Shown: positions 50,704 to 59,621 of the stretch, piece after piece | Numbering within the stretch: the first letter of the stretch is position 1 | Layout of the letters: the number at the start of each line of letters is the position of its first letter | Assembly (NCBI GenBank): GCA_041686935.1 | Contig: JAWLCW010000005.1 | Location: forward strand, 124,001-188,000 | DNA: 64,000 nucleotides | From: Mariniphaga sp041686935 | GTDB lineage: Bacteria > Bacteroidota > Bacteroidia > Bacteroidales > Prolixibacteraceae | Reading direction: 5' to 3' | The notes under the pieces: model-generated | Database searches by the model: none | Told to the model about the DNA's origin: nothing | Seen by the model: the letters and a program-made list of their open reading frames with translations, nothing else | Made by a program: the position numbers and the translations under genes

Positions 50704-52032
50704 ATGAAAATCTCAGTTGCAGGAACAGGATATGTTGGATTGGTTTCGGGGACTTGCTTTGCCGAAACAGGAGTTGATGTGGTTTGTGTAGATGTGGACA
50801 AAAAAAAAATTGAACAATTAAAAAACGGACAAATTCCGATTTACGAACCCGGACTTGAAGATATTTTTAAACGAAATATGGAAAAAGGACGGCTGCAGTT
50901 TACCGTTGATTTAGCCGGGAGTCTCGAAAATTCTGATGTGGTATTTATTGCTGTTGGAACACCACCAGATGAGGATGGAAGTGCAGATTTGAAATATGTG
51001 CTTAATGTTGCCCGCGAAATTGGCATAAACATGGATCATTATATGGTAGTGGTAACCAAAAGCACCGTACCGGTTGGTACATCGCTAAAGGTGAAAAAAG
51101 CCATTCAGGATGAACTGGAAAAAAGGGGAGTTAATATCCCGTTCGATGTGGCTTCCAATCCGGAGTTTCTGAAAGAGGGAAGCGCTGTTCAGGATTTTTT
51201 GCGGCCCGACCGCATTGTGATTGGTACTGATTCGGAAAAAGCACAGAAAGTGATGAAAAAGTTGTATCAGCCGTTTCTGCTGAACAGCCACCCCATTCTG
51301 TTTATGGATATAACCTCTTCGGAAATGACCAAATACGCAGCAAACTCCATGCTGGCCACCCGAATTAGTTTTATTAATGACATTGCCAACTTATGCGAAA
51401 TTTTGGGGGCTGATATCGATGCTGTGCGCAAGGGAATTGGTTCCGACCCGCGCATCGGCAACAAATTTTTGTATCCCGGAACCGGTTATGGCGGCTCCTG
51501 TTTTCCCAAAGATGTGCAGGCGCTTATTCACACTGCCGATGAAAAAGGATATTCTCTTGATATTTTAAAAGCGGTGGAAAAAGTGAATAACCGGCAGAAA
51601 TCCATTCTGTTCAACAAGGTAAAAGAACATTTCAGCGGCGATTTAAAAGGTAAAAAGTTTGCCTTGTGGGGACTTGCTTTTAAACCCAAAACCGACGATA
51701 TGCGTGAAGCGCCTTCGCTTGTAATTATTGAAAAACTGCTGGAAGCCGGAGCCGAAATTGTAGCCTACGACCCCGTGGCAAAGGTCGAAGCCAAACGAAT
51801 TCTTGGCGATAAAATTACCCTGGCAAATGATGAATACGAAGCATGTATTGACGCTGATGCCATATTGCTGGTAACCGAGTGGCCGGAATTCAGGTTGCCA
51901 AATTTTAAAGTGCTTGGAAAACTGCTGAAAAACAAACTGATTTTTGACGGCCGTAATATTTATGATCCGGCTGAACTTAACGAACTGAAATTTTCATATT
52001 ATCCAATTGGACGAAAATCAATAAAAAACTAA
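50704..52032 (+). CDS. ugd: UDP-glucose 6-dehydrogenase
   Basis: It oxidises UDP-glucose to UDP-glucuronate with two NAD. The 442-residue protein has the Rossmann start KISVAGTGYVGLVSGTCFAE, the second motif TKSTVPVGT, the active-site Cys in GTGYGGSCFPKDVQAL (about 253-268) and the C-terminal UDP-binding part (FALWGLAFKPKTDDMREAPS). The decarboxylase gene follows after three bases, so the two enzymes act in sequence. Confidence 0.95.
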   Translation: MKISVAGTGYVGLVSGTCFAETGVDVVCVDVDKKKIEQLKNGQIPIYEPGLEDIFKRNMEKGRLQFTVDLAGSLENSDVVFIAVGTPPDEDGSADLKYVLNVAREIGINMDHYMVVVTKSTVPVGTSLKVKKAIQDELEKRGVNIPFDVASNPEFLKEGSAVQDFLRPDRIVIGTDSEKAQKVMKKLYQPFLLNSHPILFMDITSSEMTKYAANSMLATRISFINDIANLCEILGADIDAVRKGIGSDPRIGNKFLYPGTGYGGSCFPKDVQALIHTADEKGYSLDILKAVEKVNNRQKSILFNKVKEHFSGDLKGKKFALWGLAFKPKTDDMREAPSLVIIEKLLEAGAEIVAYDPVAKVEAKRILGDKITLANDEYEACIDADAILLVTEWPEFRLPNFKVLGKLLKNKLIFDGRNIYDPAELNELKFSYYPIGRKSIKN

Positions 52033-52035
52033 ACA

Positions 52036-52980
52036 ATGAAACGGATTCTGGTAACCGGCGGAGCCGGATTTGTGGGTTCACATCTTTGTGAATATCTTTT
52101 AAACGGGGGCAATGAAGTCATTTGCCTCGACAATTATTTTACGGGTAAAAAACAAAAAATTGTTCACCTAATTGATAACCCGTATTTTGAGGTGGTCAGG
52201 CACGATGTGACTATGCCCTTTTATATTGAGGTGGATGAAATTTATAACCTGGCTTGCCCTGCTTCACCGGTTCATTACCAGTACAATGCAATCAAAACCA
52301 TTAAAACTTCGGTTATGGGTGCCATCAATATGCTTGGGCTGGCCAAACGCACACGGGCAAAAATCCTTCAGGCTTCAACCAGCGAAGTTTATGGCGATCC
52401 TGAAATACACCCACAGCCGGAAAACTATTGGGGGCATGTGAATCCTATTGGTGTGCGTTCCTGCTACGACGAGGGAAAACGTTGCGCCGAGTCGTTGTTT
52501 GTAAATTACCACCAGCAAAACAATGTACGTATTAAAATTGTACGTATTTTCAATACTTACGGACCAAAAATGGAGCCGGATGACGGCAGGGTAGTTTCCA
52601 ATTTTATTGTGCAGGCTTTGCAAAACAAGGATATTACCATTTTTGGCAATGGGACACAAACACGAAGTTTTCAGTACGTAAGCGATTTGGTTGAAGGAAT
52701 AGTTCGCATGATGGCCACGGATGATTCGGTAACCGGGCCAATAAACATTGGAAATCCGGGAGAGTTTACCATGCTTGAGCTTGCCCGTGAGATTTTGGAT
52801 ATTACCGGTTCAAAATCAAAAATTGTTTACCTGCCATTACCAGCAGATGACCCGGTAAAAAGAAAACCCGACATTACGCGGGCCCGCGAAAAACTGGGTG
52901 GTTGGGAACCTGTTGTTCCGCTCCGCGAAGGGCTGTTGAAAACAGTGGAATATTTTGAAATGTTGTTAACCGAAGGGTAA
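52036..52980 (+). CDS. UDP-glucuronate decarboxylase (UDP-xylose synthase)
   Basis: This 314-residue short-chain dehydrogenase-type enzyme converts UDP-glucuronate to UDP-xylose. The motifs are ILVTGGAGFVGSHLCEYLL (NAD), LACPASPVHYQYNAIKTIKT (typical of the decarboxylase), the catalytic STSEVYGDPEIHPQ and SCYDEGKRCAESL (YxxxK). Together with ugd it supplies UDP-xylose for surface polysaccharide or exopolysaccharide. No glycosyltransferase adjoins it. Confidence 0.93.
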   Translation: MKRILVTGGAGFVGSHLCEYLLNGGNEVICLDNYFTGKKQKIVHLIDNPYFEVVRHDVTMPFYIEVDEIYNLACPASPVHYQYNAIKTIKTSVMGAINMLGLAKRTRAKILQASTSEVYGDPEIHPQPENYWGHVNPIGVRSCYDEGKRCAESLFVNYHQQNNVRIKIVRIFNTYGPKMEPDDGRVVSNFIVQALQNKDITIFGNGTQTRSFQYVSDLVEGIVRMMATDDSVTGPINIGNPGEFTMLELAREILDITGSKSKIVYLPLPADDPVKRKPDITRAREKLGGWEPVVPLREGLLKTVEYFEMLLTEG

Positions 52981-53084
52981 AACGAAGGCATTAAAAAATG
53001 TGGCATAGAATTATCCATTCCCAATCAAATGATTGTATTTTTATCATCCATTTGCCTTTTTTGAAAATTTAAACGTTGAACCAA

Positions 53085-54899
53085 ATGAAAAAATATTTAG
53101 CATCCATTTTCTTTTTAGCAATTCTATGTGCTGTAACGGCCCAATCCTGGCAACCTGCCGGCGACCGGATTAAAACCGAATGGGCCGAAAAAATCGATCC
53201 GGCCAATCCGCTGCCCGAATATCCGCGCCCGCAACTGGAACGCGAACAGTGGCTAAATCTCAACGGTTTATGGGATTACACCCTGGCTAATCGTGGTGGC
53301 AACATGCCTGCCGCTTTCGGTGGGAAAATCCTTGTTCCGTACCCCATCGAATCGAGCCTTTCGGGCGTTCTGGAAAGGGTAGGGGAAGATCAGGAATTAT
53401 GGTACCACCGTACTTTTATCATTCCTACTACCTGGAAAAATAAAAATGTGGTGCTTAATTTTGGTGCGGTTGACTGGAAAGCCGATGTGTGGGTGAACGA
53501 CATTAAAGTTGGAACCCACAAAGGAGGTTATACGCCTTTCGGTTTCAATATAACCCCGTTTTTAACCAAAAGCGGCGATCAAAAACTGGTAGTAAAAGTT
53601 TGGGACCCAACTGACAAAGGATTTCAGCCCCGCGGAAAACAGGTGAATGAGCCCCGCGGAATCTGGTACACACCAGTAACCGGAATCTGGCAAACGGTTT
53701 GGATTGAACCGGTTGAAAAGGCATACATCACCCACTTGAAAACCGTTCCGAACATTGACGGTGAAAATATTTCGGTTTTTGCCGATACTGAAGGTGCAAC
53801 ATCATCCGACATCATTGAGGTAAAAGTTTTGGAAAACGGAAACGTGGTAGGAACAGGTAAAGCAGCAGAAGGACAGGAAGTGCTGATTGCCGTTCCAAAT
53901 GCCAAACTTTGGAGTCCGGAATCCCCTTTTCTTTATGAAATGGAAGTTTCCATTCAGCGCGATGGAAAAACAACCGATAAGATAAAAAGCTACTTTGGGA
54001 TGCGTAAAATTTCAACAGCACGCGATGAAAACGGGATTGTACGCATGCAATTGAACAACCAGGACTATTTCCATTTTGGCCCACTCGATCAGGGCTGGTG
54101 GCCTGATGGATTATATACCGCACCCACAGACGAAGCGTTGCTGTACGACATCAAAAAAACCAAAGATTTTGGTTTCAACATGATTCGCAAACATGTAAAA
54201 GTTGAACCTGCCCGCTGGTATTACCACTGCGACCGCGAAGGCATTTTGGTATGGCAGGACATGCCTAACGGTGACCGCTCACCCCAGTGGCAGTCGCGCA
54301 ACTATTTTAACGGGCTTGAGTTAGTGAGGAGCGCTGAATCGGAGGAAAATTTTCGCAGAGAGTGGAAAGAAATTATGGACCTTTGCTATTCCAATCCGAG
54401 TGTGGTGGTTTGGGTGCCGTTTAACGAAGCATGGGGCCAGTTTAAGACGACCGAAATTGTGGAGTGGACCAAAAATTATGATGCTTCGCGTTTAATCAAT
54501 TCAGCAAGTGGTGGAAACCACTACGAGGTGGGAGATATCCTGGATATGCACAATTACCCGAATCCGATAATGGGTTTGTATGATTCGAAACGGGTAAATG
54601 TTCTGGGTGAATATGGTGGAATCGGTCTGGCGATGGAAGGTCACCTGTGGGAACAGGATCGCAACTGGGGTTACGTTCAGTACAAAACTTCAAAAGAAGC
54701 TACTGATGCCTATATTATAATGACAGATAGGCTAAAAGAGCTGATTTTTAATGGATACTCAGGTGCTGTTTATACGCAAACCACTGACGTTGAGGTAGAA
54801 GTGAACGGATTGATGACCTACGACCGAAAGGTAGTTAAGCTACTGGAAGAGCGAATCAGAAAAGCAAACCTTGAAATATCCAATTTTCTGAATAAATAG
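53085..54899 (+). CDS. Secreted glycoside hydrolase family 2 enzyme
   Basis: The start at ATG 53085 gives a signal peptide (MKKYLASIFFLAILCAVTAQ); the TTG at 53076 is less likely. The 604-residue enzyme has a jelly-roll sugar-binding domain (about 45-200), an Ig-like domain (about 215-310) and a TIM barrel. The catalytic acid/base Glu is in WVPFNEAWGQF and the nucleophile Glu in VLGEYGG. The size and domain set match beta-galactosidase or beta-glucuronidase-type GH2 members without C-terminal domains. It is followed after two bases by a GH43 lipoprotein, so a pentose or uronic acid side chain may be the target. Confidence 0.88.
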   Translation: MKKYLASIFFLAILCAVTAQSWQPAGDRIKTEWAEKIDPANPLPEYPRPQLEREQWLNLNGLWDYTLANRGGNMPAAFGGKILVPYPIESSLSGVLERVGEDQELWYHRTFIIPTTWKNKNVVLNFGAVDWKADVWVNDIKVGTHKGGYTPFGFNITPFLTKSGDQKLVVKVWDPTDKGFQPRGKQVNEPRGIWYTPVTGIWQTVWIEPVEKAYITHLKTVPNIDGENISVFADTEGATSSDIIEVKVLENGNVVGTGKAAEGQEVLIAVPNAKLWSPESPFLYEMEVSIQRDGKTTDKIKSYFGMRKISTARDENGIVRMQLNNQDYFHFGPLDQGWWPDGLYTAPTDEALLYDIKKTKDFGFNMIRKHVKVEPARWYYHCDREGILVWQDMPNGDRSPQWQSRNYFNGLELVRSAESEENFRREWKEIMDLCYSNPSVVVWVPFNEAWGQFKTTEIVEWTKNYDASRLINSASGGNHYEVGDILDMHNYPNPIMGLYDSKRVNVLGEYGGIGLAMEGHLWEQDRNWGYVQYKTSKEATDAYIIMTDRLKELIFNGYSGAVYTQTTDVEVEVNGLMTYDRKVVKLLEERIRKANLEISNFLNK

Positions 54900-54901
54900 C
54901 T

Positions 54902-55891
54902 ATGCGGAAACTAATTTTTTTGTCAGGTCTGCTTGTTTTTTTTGTTTCCTGTAAAAATTCAGGTAAGAATGAGAAGAAGGAGTGGTCAGGCAACCCGGTT
55001 TTCGAAGGATGGTATGCCGACCCCGAAGTAATTGTGTACGATGACAAATACTGGATTTTCCCCACGTTTTCTGCCCCGTACGAAGAGCAAGTGAAATTTG
55101 ATTGTTTCTCGTCGCCCGACCTGGTGAACTGGACAAAGTATGAAAATATCATCGACACTTCTGAAGTTAAATGGGCGCACCGGGCCATGTGGGCGCCGGG
55201 TGTGATTGAAAAAGACGATAAATATTACTTCTTTTTTGCTGCCAACGATGTTCATCCCGGAGAGGTGGGCGGAATAGGTGTTGCTGTTGCCGACCAACCG
55301 CAGGGACCTTACACGGATATACTTGGGAAACCGCTTATCAACGAAAACGTAAACGGCGCACAACCCATCGACCAGTTTATTTTTCGCGATGTGGACGGGA
55401 GTTACTATATGTATTACGGTGGATGGCGCCATTGTAACGTAGTAAAACTGAACGGTAACTTCACCGGCCTGGAGCCACTTCCCAACGGCGAAATGTACAT
55501 GGAAGTGACTCCCGAAGGTTATGTGGAAGGCCCGGTGATGTTCATGCGCAGCGGGAAATACTATTTCATGTGGTCGGAAGGTGGCTGGACCGGCCCCGAT
55601 TATCGTGTGGCTTACGCCATTGCAGATAATCCTTTCGGTCCGTTTGAACGCGTCGGAACCGTTTTGCAGCAGGACCCGGAAGTGGCAACCGGCGCCGGGC
55701 ATCATTCGGTACTTAACATCCCCGGCGCCGACGAGTGGTATGTGGTTTATCACCGCCGTCCGCTCACCGAAACTTCGCCACACCACCGGGTTACCTGCAT
55801 CGATAAAATGGAGTTTGACGAGGATGGGAAAATTCTGCCGGTAAAGATTACAAACAGCGGAGTGGAGGCCAGGGAATTAGTTAAATTCTAA
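54902..55891 (+). CDS. Glycoside hydrolase family 43 lipoprotein
   Basis: This 329-residue protein has a lipoprotein signal (MRKLIFLSGLLVFFVSC). A five-bladed GH43-type propeller carries the three expected acids: Asp in GWYADPEVIVY, Asp in QPIDQFIFRD and Glu in GYVEGPVMFMRSGKYYF. Family members release arabinose, xylose or galactose from hemicellulose and pectin. It is co-transcribed with the GH2 gene. Lipid anchoring with no secreted cutter nearby suggests work on short oligosaccharides in the envelope. Confidence 0.88.
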   Translation: MRKLIFLSGLLVFFVSCKNSGKNEKKEWSGNPVFEGWYADPEVIVYDDKYWIFPTFSAPYEEQVKFDCFSSPDLVNWTKYENIIDTSEVKWAHRAMWAPGVIEKDDKYYFFFAANDVHPGEVGGIGVAVADQPQGPYTDILGKPLINENVNGAQPIDQFIFRDVDGSYYMYYGGWRHCNVVKLNGNFTGLEPLPNGEMYMEVTPEGYVEGPVMFMRSGKYYFMWSEGGWTGPDYRVAYAIADNPFGPFERVGTVLQQDPEVATGAGHHSVLNIPGADEWYVVYHRRPLTETSPHHRVTCIDKMEFDEDGKILPVKITNSGVEARELVKF

Positions 55892-56306
55892 TGAATGATT
55901 TGTTAGTGTGAAAACAAATCCTTCGTTTTAAATCGGGTTTATATCAGGGAATAATCTTTTTTCTTTTTCACCGGCGCTTTTATCGAAGGTCCGAAGGACT
56001 CCTTTGGAGGATTCCGATGGGAAGCCCGATGATTGGCTTTCTCCTTTTTTTAGGTGTTTAATCTATTAACGGCTGAAGCCTGGTTTATCTGTTGTGCTCT
56101 CTGCAATCACCGGGCTTTCCAAAGGAATCCCCTCGGGAGAAGCCACGGTGTAAAACCTTCTTTTTTTCACCGGCGCTTTAGCCCGGTGTGTTAGCTTTCC
56201 CGCCTCTCTTTACCAGCTTTAGCGTTTAATCTTTTAACGGCTGAAGTCACGGTGTAAAACCTTCAATTTTTGTAAAACAATTTTTTATAAGATTGAAAAA
56301 GTAGAA
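55892..56306. repeat. Gene-free block of degenerate direct and inverted repeats
   Basis: Three unit types occur twice each. TTTTTCACCGGCGCTTT is at 55964-55980 and 56163-56179. A 23-base unit opening GTTTAATCT and ending ACGGCTGAAG is at 56056-56078 and 56224-56246 with one mismatch. CACGGTGTAAAACCTTC is at 56144-56160 and 56248-56264. CACCGG (56168-56173) and CCGGTG (56183-56188) form a palindrome. No coding frame of note crosses it. It looks like decayed REP-type elements, different from those at 15593. Confidence 0.6.
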
Positions 56307-56531
56307 TTACAAAGTTTCTATTCTGCCCACGGATTGAATTTTTATTGGAACATGCTCTATTAAAGCGGGGATTTTAATGTTGGGAATGTCGCTGTTATTT
56401 TCCACTGAAACAATTATGCCTGGCTTTTCTTCAATCCTGCCAATTCCAACTGCAACAACTCCTTTTAAACGGAGCCATTTTTTTTCGTTTTTTCGTTTAA
56501 CTTTTAAAGCAATTTTCATTGGGTCCTTCAT
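56307..56531 (-). CDS. Small stand-alone protein resembling the N-terminal module of the adjacent protease
   Basis: This 74-residue protein opens MKDPMKIALKVKRKNEKKWLRLKGVVAVGIG and continues IIVSVENNSDIPNIKIPALIEHVPIKIQSVGRIE. The pattern VVAVGIG, then IIVSV, then IPALI..VPI...VG parallels residues about 25-80 of the trypsin-like protein at 56595 (VVATGIG, SIICSV, IPAFIQDIPTDVNPVG). It has no protease domain and no signal peptide. It may be a separate partner or regulator, or a remnant of a second protease gene; the frame is intact and starts with a clear ATG. Confidence 0.6.
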   Translation of the reverse strand: MKDPMKIALKVKRKNEKKWLRLKGVVAVGIGRIEEKPGIIVSVENNSDIPNIKIPALIEHVPIKIQSVGRIETL

Positions 56532-56594
56532 GGCAAAATTTCTAACAGATTGAATTATTGAATCTGAAAAATACGCGATATCCGGTTCTTTATT

Positions 56595-57614
56595 CTATGG
56601 CAATGTAACATTCATGGCACTGAAAACATTACCGATTCTGTTCATTAACGTTGTTGTATCGCTTCCGGCAAACAGCAATCCAACCAGATGATTGTCTTCA
56701 CTCAATACTGCAGAACCGCTGTCTCCACCCTGGCTCATTGCGCCTGCCAGCAACTGATCGGTAAAAAGTGCCGTTTTATTCACTCCGTAACTCACCCGTG
56801 CCGTGACATTTGTTTGTTCTATGGTACCATAGGTTAATCCGGTAGTTCTCCCACTTTTTTTAATTTGCATGTCCAGTTCTGCCTCCTTAATTCCTGTAAT
56901 CTGTCCGAATCCGAGGATTTCATTTATAACATCTTCCGGGTTAACGGGTTTTGCAATGGCACAATCCACTTTATTTTCAGTTTGTTGAATTCGGAAAGTG
57001 CGCAGTCTTGTTGTGCTGCCAATCCAGGAAGCAAGTGTATTTAAAAAGCCTGCAGTTTTTAATCCGATTTCGCAAGGAGGAAGAGTTGGACCGCCATCGC
57101 CACCATCTTCAAAAATGATCGGAACAAATTCACTTAACTCTGCAATTTTATCCGCCGGATTTTGGCCTCCGTCATGCGGTCCTGGCTGAATTACAGCATC
57201 TCCGGAAGATGCCGCATTGCTGTTGGCTATCACGTGATTGTTAGAAAGAATGTAAATATCATTCACTTTTTTTACCAGGCAACCCAGGGTTCCGGCTGTA
57301 ATCAGGTAATGTCCGATGCTTACTCCGCCTGGTGCAGGCCTGAACCGCCCGGTGGGAGATTGCAATGCCCGCAAAACCCCGACCGGATTTACATCGGTAG
57401 GAATATCCTGGATAAAAGCGGGAATCAGGTCTTTACTGTCGAGCTTGTTTTTCGGCTTTTTTACATCTACCGAACAAATAATGGAAAGCTCAGATGTGAT
57501 TTTTCCCCCTACCTTTTTGTAACCGATCCCGGTAGCAACCACATTGCGGTTTTTAAAAAGTTCATACTTTGCTGTTTCCAGTTTCTCTCTGATTTCTTCT
57601 GTTCTTGAATTCAT
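56595..57614 (-). CDS. Trypsin-like serine protease family protein (Nal1-like)
   Basis: This 339-residue protein is preceded by a strong ribosome site (GGAGG five bases before the ATG) and has no signal peptide. An N-terminal module (about 1-80, NRNVVATGIGYKKVGG...DVNPVG) is followed by a chymotrypsin-like fold. Its triad candidates are His in LSNNHVIA, Asp in NKVDCAIA and Ser in SQGGDSGSAVL. The second barrel has GRTTGLTYGTI. All three catalytic positions look intact. Such proteins are often annotated as hypothetical or trypsin-like; the target is unknown. A cytoplasmic location would be unusual for this fold. Confidence 0.75.
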   Translation of the reverse strand: MNSRTEEIREKLETAKYELFKNRNVVATGIGYKKVGGKITSELSIICSVDVKKPKNKLDSKDLIPAFIQDIPTDVNPVGVLRALQSPTGRFRPAPGGVSIGHYLITAGTLGCLVKKVNDIYILSNNHVIANSNAASSGDAVIQPGPHDGGQNPADKIAELSEFVPIIFEDGGDGGPTLPPCEIGLKTAGFLNTLASWIGSTTRLRTFRIQQTENKVDCAIAKPVNPEDVINEILGFGQITGIKEAELDMQIKKSGRTTGLTYGTIEQTNVTARVSYGVNKTALFTDQLLAGAMSQGGDSGSAVLSEDNHLVGLLFAGSDTTTLMNRIGNVFSAMNVTLP

Positions 57615-57720
57615 GATTGCCTCCTTTCATTTTTCAGAAAAAGATTTATTTATCTGTATTCTGATCAAATTTATGAAAATGAATTCATTCGGCCTGCATG
57701 GAAAAAGAAAAAAAATGAAT

Positions 57721-57754
57721 AAAGGGGAAAGCGTGTCGTATTACTTTCCCCTTT
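57721..57754 (-). terminator. Terminator of the 57774-64000 sugar operon
   Basis: AAAGGGGAAAG (57721-57731) and CTTTCCCCTTT (57744-57754) form a perfect 11-bp stem. On the minus strand it is followed by ATTCATTTTTTTTC, a T-rich tail, just after the stop of the gene at 57774. Confidence 0.75.
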
Positions 57755-57773
57755 CATCCGATTATAAATTTTG

Positions 57774-59603
57774 CTACTGAATTACAGCCACCCAGTCCTT
57801 TTCTTTTTCTTCCGGCGGGTTTCCGATACTGGCAACTCCGGGACCTTTCATTTCGGAAATATTTCCAACTTTCAACTCTCCGCCTTCCCTCGGGTTAAAC
57901 CATTTTACGCTGTAGGTTTTATCTGAATCCAACTTCAGTTTACATTCTCCTGCTTTCACTGGAAGGTAAATCACATATATTTCACCCGGACTGGCAAAAC
58001 AAAATGCATTTTCAAGGTTCACCAGTTCGTTGGCCGGTTTCATGGATTCAACCGGCAAGGTGTTCACATATTGCGTGGCAATGGTTGATTGTTTCCACCA
58101 GTTTTGGCGGCTGCGGAAATCTTCCAGGTTTAAATCATTGTGCGGATACCGGTAACCGAAATACCACTCCACGCCCCCGGCTCCGGCCATTAAGGCTCCC
58201 CAAAGTGCCTGATTTCGTACGGTATCGTGATTTGCGTCATACGAGTCGGGCATTACGCCTTTCCAGTGCGGACCAAGTTCATCGAGGTTTACCAGCCAGC
58301 GTTTACCTGCTTTTTCAGATTCGTTTACCCATTTGGCAATGCGCTGGTTTATGCGTGCCGGATTGCCGATTTGCATGCTGGGCCCGTCGAGGTTTTCAAA
58401 ACCCAGGAATGGAGTGAGGTATTCATCCTGATGATGGTCATCAGCATGGGTATGTACCACCACAATATTTGGAAACGGATTGATTTTTTTCAGGTAATTG
58501 GCCATGTCCACCTTTTGCTGGTGGGTCTGTCCGATGGGAGTCCAGTTGGCCGGGCCGTTTTCCTCGCCCATGTTCCAGGTAACTGCCAGGTGGTGGCCAA
58601 ACCGGGCAATCAGTTCGCGCAGGTAAACCATCCGCTGTACATCGGTGAATCCATTATCGAGCAGCGTTTCGTTTTCGGTTTCCTGCAAAACAAAATGCAG
58701 CATGATGCCAAGCTTTTGGGCATGGTCGAAAACGATTTCCCACTGGTCGAGTTTGCTGCAGTCGAACCGGTACCGTTCGTTGTGATCTGTGTAAGGCCAA
58801 ACGTCTTTCCCGTCGCCCAGTATATTCATAGTCAGCATGTAAACTGAATTCACCCCTGCAAAATGAAGGTAATTCAGCGCACCGATTATTCCTTTTCCCT
58901 TTCCGTTCTGCCAGGTGGGATCGCCTTCGTTCCAGTCGGCCATGTGCGGTTCGTATTTGTGTAAATCCTTTTTCGGGTCGGCTTCTCCTTCACGCACTTC
59001 TGTTTTCAGGCTGAAACGCGAAGTCTGGTCAAAGTCGGCAAAAGCCAGAAAATTCTCCGGACTGTCGGCGCCATTTTTAATCCATATATTTTCGGAACCC
59101 TGAAATTTGAAGTAGCCTTTTCCCCCGTTAACAATACGCCCTTTTGCGCGAAAGTCGTCACCCGTTTTATCCGAAGGCTCAATGGTAAAAGTTCCTTCGC
59201 GCCCATCGAGCATATCGATCGGTTCACCATGGTTATTATTTTCTTTCACAATAATATCTTTTCCTTTTCTGAACGAAATTTTGTACTTCCATTCGCCGGG
59301 TTCATCAGGCCGGAACCGCACTTTCCAGATATTTCCCTCTTCAACCGAGTTTTCGGCGGCATTTACGACTGTTGCAAAAAAACCGGGTACAGTGTAACTT
59401 TTGTTTCCTTTTGTGAATGTAGCTTCCAGTTTATAATCCAGGAAGGGATTTTCTTTCGCATACTCCGAAGTTAGCGGACCGGGAATTACCAGCGTAACTT
59501 TATGCCATTGTTTCAATTCGCCGTCATGTAAAATATACGGTTCTTCGGCTTTTGATTGGGTAAAAAGAAAGAAAAACAGGAAAAATAAGGTCAGGTTTTT
59601 CAT
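57774..59603 (-). CDS. Secreted DUF5060-containing glycoside hydrolase
   Basis: This 609-residue enzyme has a signal peptide (1-19). A DUF5060 beta-sandwich (about 28-110; ELKQWHKVTLVIPGPLTSE, WKVRFRPDEPGEWKYKISF) is followed by a TIM-barrel domain related to DUF4038/GH140-type proteins (about 150-520; GYFKFQGSENIWIKNGADSPENFL, VTWNMGEENGP with a candidate acid Glu, WLVNLDELGPH with a second). A C-terminal putative collagen-binding-type sandwich follows (about 530-609). GH140 contains apiosidases; whether this protein acts on apiose is not shown. It is the last gene of a minus-strand sugar operon. Confidence 0.8.
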   Translation of the reverse strand: MKNLTLFFLFFFLFTQSKAEEPYILHDGELKQWHKVTLVIPGPLTSEYAKENPFLDYKLEATFTKGNKSYTVPGFFATVVNAAENSVEEGNIWKVRFRPDEPGEWKYKISFRKGKDIIVKENNNHGEPIDMLDGREGTFTIEPSDKTGDDFRAKGRIVNGGKGYFKFQGSENIWIKNGADSPENFLAFADFDQTSRFSLKTEVREGEADPKKDLHKYEPHMADWNEGDPTWQNGKGKGIIGALNYLHFAGVNSVYMLTMNILGDGKDVWPYTDHNERYRFDCSKLDQWEIVFDHAQKLGIMLHFVLQETENETLLDNGFTDVQRMVYLRELIARFGHHLAVTWNMGEENGPANWTPIGQTHQQKVDMANYLKKINPFPNIVVVHTHADDHHQDEYLTPFLGFENLDGPSMQIGNPARINQRIAKWVNESEKAGKRWLVNLDELGPHWKGVMPDSYDANHDTVRNQALWGALMAGAGGVEWYFGYRYPHNDLNLEDFRSRQNWWKQSTIATQYVNTLPVESMKPANELVNLENAFCFASPGEIYVIYLPVKAGECKLKLDSDKTYSVKWFNPREGGELKVGNISEMKGPGVASIGNPPEEKEKDWVAVIQ

Positions 59604-59621
59604 TGTATGGTTATTTAAAAA

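Noticed and set aside
54986..55786. A 266-residue open frame opposite the GH43 gene.
   Set aside because: It is a shadow of a gene with intact catalytic residues; no promoter, ribosome site or recognisable domain supports it.
55892..56306. Reading the repeat block as a CRISPR array.
   Set aside because: Each unit occurs only twice, the units differ, the spacing is irregular and no cas genes are near.
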